DNA of 15,028 bases from SFTH01 sp963643985 (GTDB taxonomy: Bacteria > Bacillota > Clostridia > Christensenellales > Aristaeellaceae). Of this stretch, positions 13,247 through 15,028 are shown in pieces. Positions within the stretch are counted from its first letter, which is position 1; each line of letters starts with the position of its first letter. The translations under genes were made by a program, and so were the position numbers. The stretch is from NCBI GenBank assembly GCA_963643985.1, contig CAVINP010000044.1:1-15028 (forward strand), given 5' to 3'. The notes below the pieces were generated by a model, which saw nothing but the letters and a program-made list of their open reading frames with translations, did no database searches and was not told the origin of the DNA.

Positions 13247-14689
13247 TTATTCCCTGTCAAAACCGCTGATGGAATCGGCGATGCTGCGCCCCTCGCCCTG
13301 CTTCTTGTACTTGTCAAACTGGACGCGGTTGCGTGCACCGTGACTCAGGCAGGCCGGACCGCCGATGCAGCCGCTCTCACAGGCCATGCCCTCGATGAAG
13401 TTCTGAGGCAGCTTGCCGTTCTCTGCACGCGTCAGTGCGACGTTGCACTCGGACAGACCGCTGCACTGTACGGCATTCAGCTTAAATTCCGTTTCGGGGA
13501 CACCCAGTTCGCTCAGAGCCTGGCTCACCGCGCCGGAGAGACCGCCGCAGTTGGCAAAGCCGCGACCGTAATAGCTGGAGCGATCCAGCATGACCGGTTC
13601 GACCTTGTCCAGATCAATGCCGTGGGCCGTGAAGAGCGCCTGCATTTCTTCAAACGTGATCACGCAATCCACATATTTGCCGGCATCCGTCCACTTCACT
13701 TCGCCCTTCTTGGCAATGCAGGGACCGATGAATATGATCTTGCCGTTGGGATCGCGTTTCTTGAGCAGCATGGCCATGTGCGCCATGGGAGAGAGGTTGT
13801 GTGAAATATTCTCCACAAGCTTTGGATGTTTCTTTTTGATCAGGGACACGAATGCCGGGCAGCAGGAGGACGTCAGAAATTTCTTTTCCGCCAGCTCGCG
13901 TGCCTCGGATTCGGCCACGAAGTCCGCTCCCCATGCTGCTTCCACCAGATAGTGAAAACCGAGTGCGCGTATGCCGCCCATCACCTGATTGACGTTGTAC
14001 TCCGCATACTGACCCGCCACGGAAGGCGCAATGACAGCGTAGGTACGGTATTTTTTGTTGTTTTCGGAGTTCTTGAGGATCTGAACGGCCTTGACGATTT
14101 CGGATTTATCGGAAATCGCACCGAACGGGCACTGATATACACAGGCTCCGCAGGAGACGCACTTTTCCTCGTCGATGTGTGCCTTTTGCGTTTCCTGGTC
14201 GATTGAAATTGCCTTGAGCTTGCAGGCGTTGATGCAAGGACGCGTCCGGCGAATGATTGCGGAATAGGAACAGGCCTGCTGGCATTTGCCGCATTCGATG
14301 CACTTGCTCTTGTCGATCTGTGCATGGCGGTTTACGATGGTGATCGCATCGCGCGGGCAAGCATTCTGGCAGCGATGTGCGATACAGCCGCGACAGGCCT
14401 GCGTCACCTGTATGCCCTCAACGGGGCATTCGTCGCACGCAATGGGCAGGACTTCCACAATGTTGTTGTCATCGGGATTGCCGCCCAGGGCGAGCTTTAT
14501 ACGTTCCTGAAGTATGGCACGTTCCTTGTATATACAACAGCGCATTGTAGGCTTGCTGCCGTCGGGGGTAAGCTTCTGCGGAATATCCATGAGGTTCTGC
14601 GGCGTCAGGGCGTCCTCATAAGCCAGACGCGCCACCTCGGTCAGCACGCGGTTTTTCACCAGTTGAACATCGGTATCAAAAAATTGCAT
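13247..14689 (-). CDS. Group B monomeric [FeFe] hydrogenase
   Basis: 480 residues. The N-terminal part (1-190) is rich in cysteine: a CC pair at 51-52, C85/C88, C99-C102-C107-C111, ferredoxin motif C130-C133-C136-C140, C152/C156 and ferredoxin motif C177-C180-C183-C187, indicating several [4Fe-4S] clusters. The H-cluster motifs follow: TSSCCPAF with C276/C277, IGPCIAKKGE with C324, and EGMACESGCIGGP with C437 and C441. The SCCP form and the GPC motif, instead of TSCSP and MPC, place it in the group B family. It should exchange electrons between ferredoxin and protons; physiological direction for this group is little studied. The start has the SD GGAGGGTGG. First gene of the operon with the flavin reductase and dpaL. 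The maturases HydEFG are not in the window. Confidence 0.92.
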   Translation of the reverse strand: MQFFDTDVQLVKNRVLTEVARLAYEDALTPQNLMDIPQKLTPDGSKPTMRCCIYKERAILQERIKLALGGNPDDNNIVEVLPIACDECPVEGIQVTQACRGCIAHRCQNACPRDAITIVNRHAQIDKSKCIECGKCQQACSYSAIIRRTRPCINACKLKAISIDQETQKAHIDEEKCVSCGACVYQCPFGAISDKSEIVKAVQILKNSENNKKYRTYAVIAPSVAGQYAEYNVNQVMGGIRALGFHYLVEAAWGADFVAESEARELAEKKFLTSSCCPAFVSLIKKKHPKLVENISHNLSPMAHMAMLLKKRDPNGKIIFIGPCIAKKGEVKWTDAGKYVDCVITFEEMQALFTAHGIDLDKVEPVMLDRSSYYGRGFANCGGLSGAVSQALSELGVPETEFKLNAVQCSGLSECNVALTRAENGKLPQNFIEGMACESGCIGGPACLSHGARNRVQFDKYKKQGEGRSIADSISGFDRE

Positions 14690-14734
14690 GATCCACCCTC
14701 CGTGATATGAAAATCTTATCCCCCATCAAAATTC

Positions 14735-14743
14735 ATTATAGCA
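14735..14743 (-). promoter_or_regulatory. Extended -10 promoter of the hydrogenase operon
   Basis: On the minus strand TGCTATAAT (14743..14735) is a perfect -10 with an extended TGn. No good -35 is seen at the right distance, only a T run. It is divergent from the tRNA promoter 24 bp away. Confidence 0.7.
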
Positions 14744-14766
14744 TATATTTTTTGAGAAAAAAAGGC

Positions 14767-14795
14767 TTGACAAAACTGATGAATTGTTATATAAT
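14767..14795 (+). promoter_or_regulatory. Consensus promoter of the tRNA gene
   Basis: TTGACA (14767-14772) and TATAAT (14790-14795), both perfect, with 17-bp spacing; start expected near 14802. Confidence 0.92.
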
Positions 14796-14828
14796 GAACA
14801 AGTCGTCAAGGGAGATGACAGTGCGTAT

Positions 14829-14904
14829 GGTCGCATGGCTCAGTTGGTAGAGCACATCGTTCACATCGATGGGGTCACAGGTTCGAGTCCTGTTGCGACC
14901 ACCA
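14829..14904 (+). tRNA. tRNA-Val (anticodon CAC)
   Basis: 76 nt cloverleaf with encoded CCA. Acceptor GGTCGCA pairs with TGCGACC; D arm GCTC/GAGC; anticodon stem CATCG/CGATG with the loop TTCACAT giving anticodon CAC (reads GTG); T arm ACAGG/CCTGT with TTCGAGT; discriminator A. It has its own promoter and terminator, so it is a single-gene unit. Confidence 0.96.
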
Positions 14905-14905
14905 T

Positions 14906-14936
14906 ACCTGACAGGGATTGCCTGTCAGGTTTTTTT
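14906..14936 (+). terminator. Intrinsic terminator of the tRNA gene
   Basis: ACCTGACAGG (14906-14915) pairs with CCTGTCAGGT (14921-14930) around GATTG, followed by a T run to 14936. The remaining 90 bases to the window end hold nothing I can identify. Confidence 0.92.
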
Positions 14937-15028
14937 ATGCCTGTCGCCATGTGAAAAAACAAATAAAAGGATGGTAACCGCTCAATAGTCCCCCGCAGTG
15001 TAAATTACCTGACTGTATGAGATAATGG

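Noticed and set aside
1..15028. CRISPR array, prophage or defence island
   Set aside because: No regularly spaced repeats, integrase, phage structural genes, nuclease-helicase sets or toxin-antitoxin pairs were found; the genes are housekeeping, signalling and fermentation.

Overview
The window looks like a chromosomal scaffold of an anaerobic, fermentative Bacillota, probably a gut or rumen Clostridia. Taxonomy is inferred from content: strong AGGAGG-type ribosome binding sites, an ireB/ruvX/yrzB-type operon, a group B [FeFe] hydrogenase, clostridial REC/HD-GYP and hybrid kinase proteins, and a DUF6273 exported protein. A run of ten N at 360-369 with contig ends inside repeated DNA indicates a scaffolded draft or metagenome assembly.

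Layout. (1) 1-1589, minus strand: two paralogous DUF6273 secreted-protein genes broken by the assembly gap. The right copy has a good promoter, SD and signal peptide but an in-frame TAG at codon 3. (2) 1802-3783, minus: operon ireB - aldo/keto reductase with a ferredoxin tail - a fused ruvX::yrzB (DUF1292) gene, with promoter and terminator. (3) 3850-4161: intergenic region between divergent genes, carrying a perfect 14-bp inverted repeat. (4) 4162-11373, plus: a signalling island made of an OmpR-family response regulator, a small ACT-domain protein, a membrane hybrid histidine kinase, a REC-HD-GYP protein (predicted c-di-GMP phosphodiesterase) and a second, soluble PAS-type hybrid histidine kinase. 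Two related MITE-like elements, 47 bp and 160 bp, sit in this island. (5) 11483-14689, minus: operon of group B [FeFe] hydrogenase - flavin reductase - 2,3-diaminopropionate ammonia-lyase. (6) 14829-14904, plus: tRNA-Val(CAC) with a consensus promoter and terminator.

How the genes may work together (inference). The signalling island probably links an unknown membrane-sensed signal to a phosphorelay and to c-di-GMP breakdown. The kinase at 5589 and the HD-GYP protein at 7517 lie 29 nt apart and are likely co-transcribed. No Hpt protein is present to complete a relay from the hybrid receivers. In the fermentation operon, ammonia-lyase would yield pyruvate, whose oxidation gives reduced ferredoxin that the hydrogenase could discharge as H2.

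Points most worth following are the ruvX-yrzB fusion at an A7 slippery site with an internal SD, the mosaic DUF6273 paralogs, the MITE family, and the G9 tract that forms the SD of the second hybrid kinase. No CRISPR array, prophage gene, transposase or complete novel defence system was seen.
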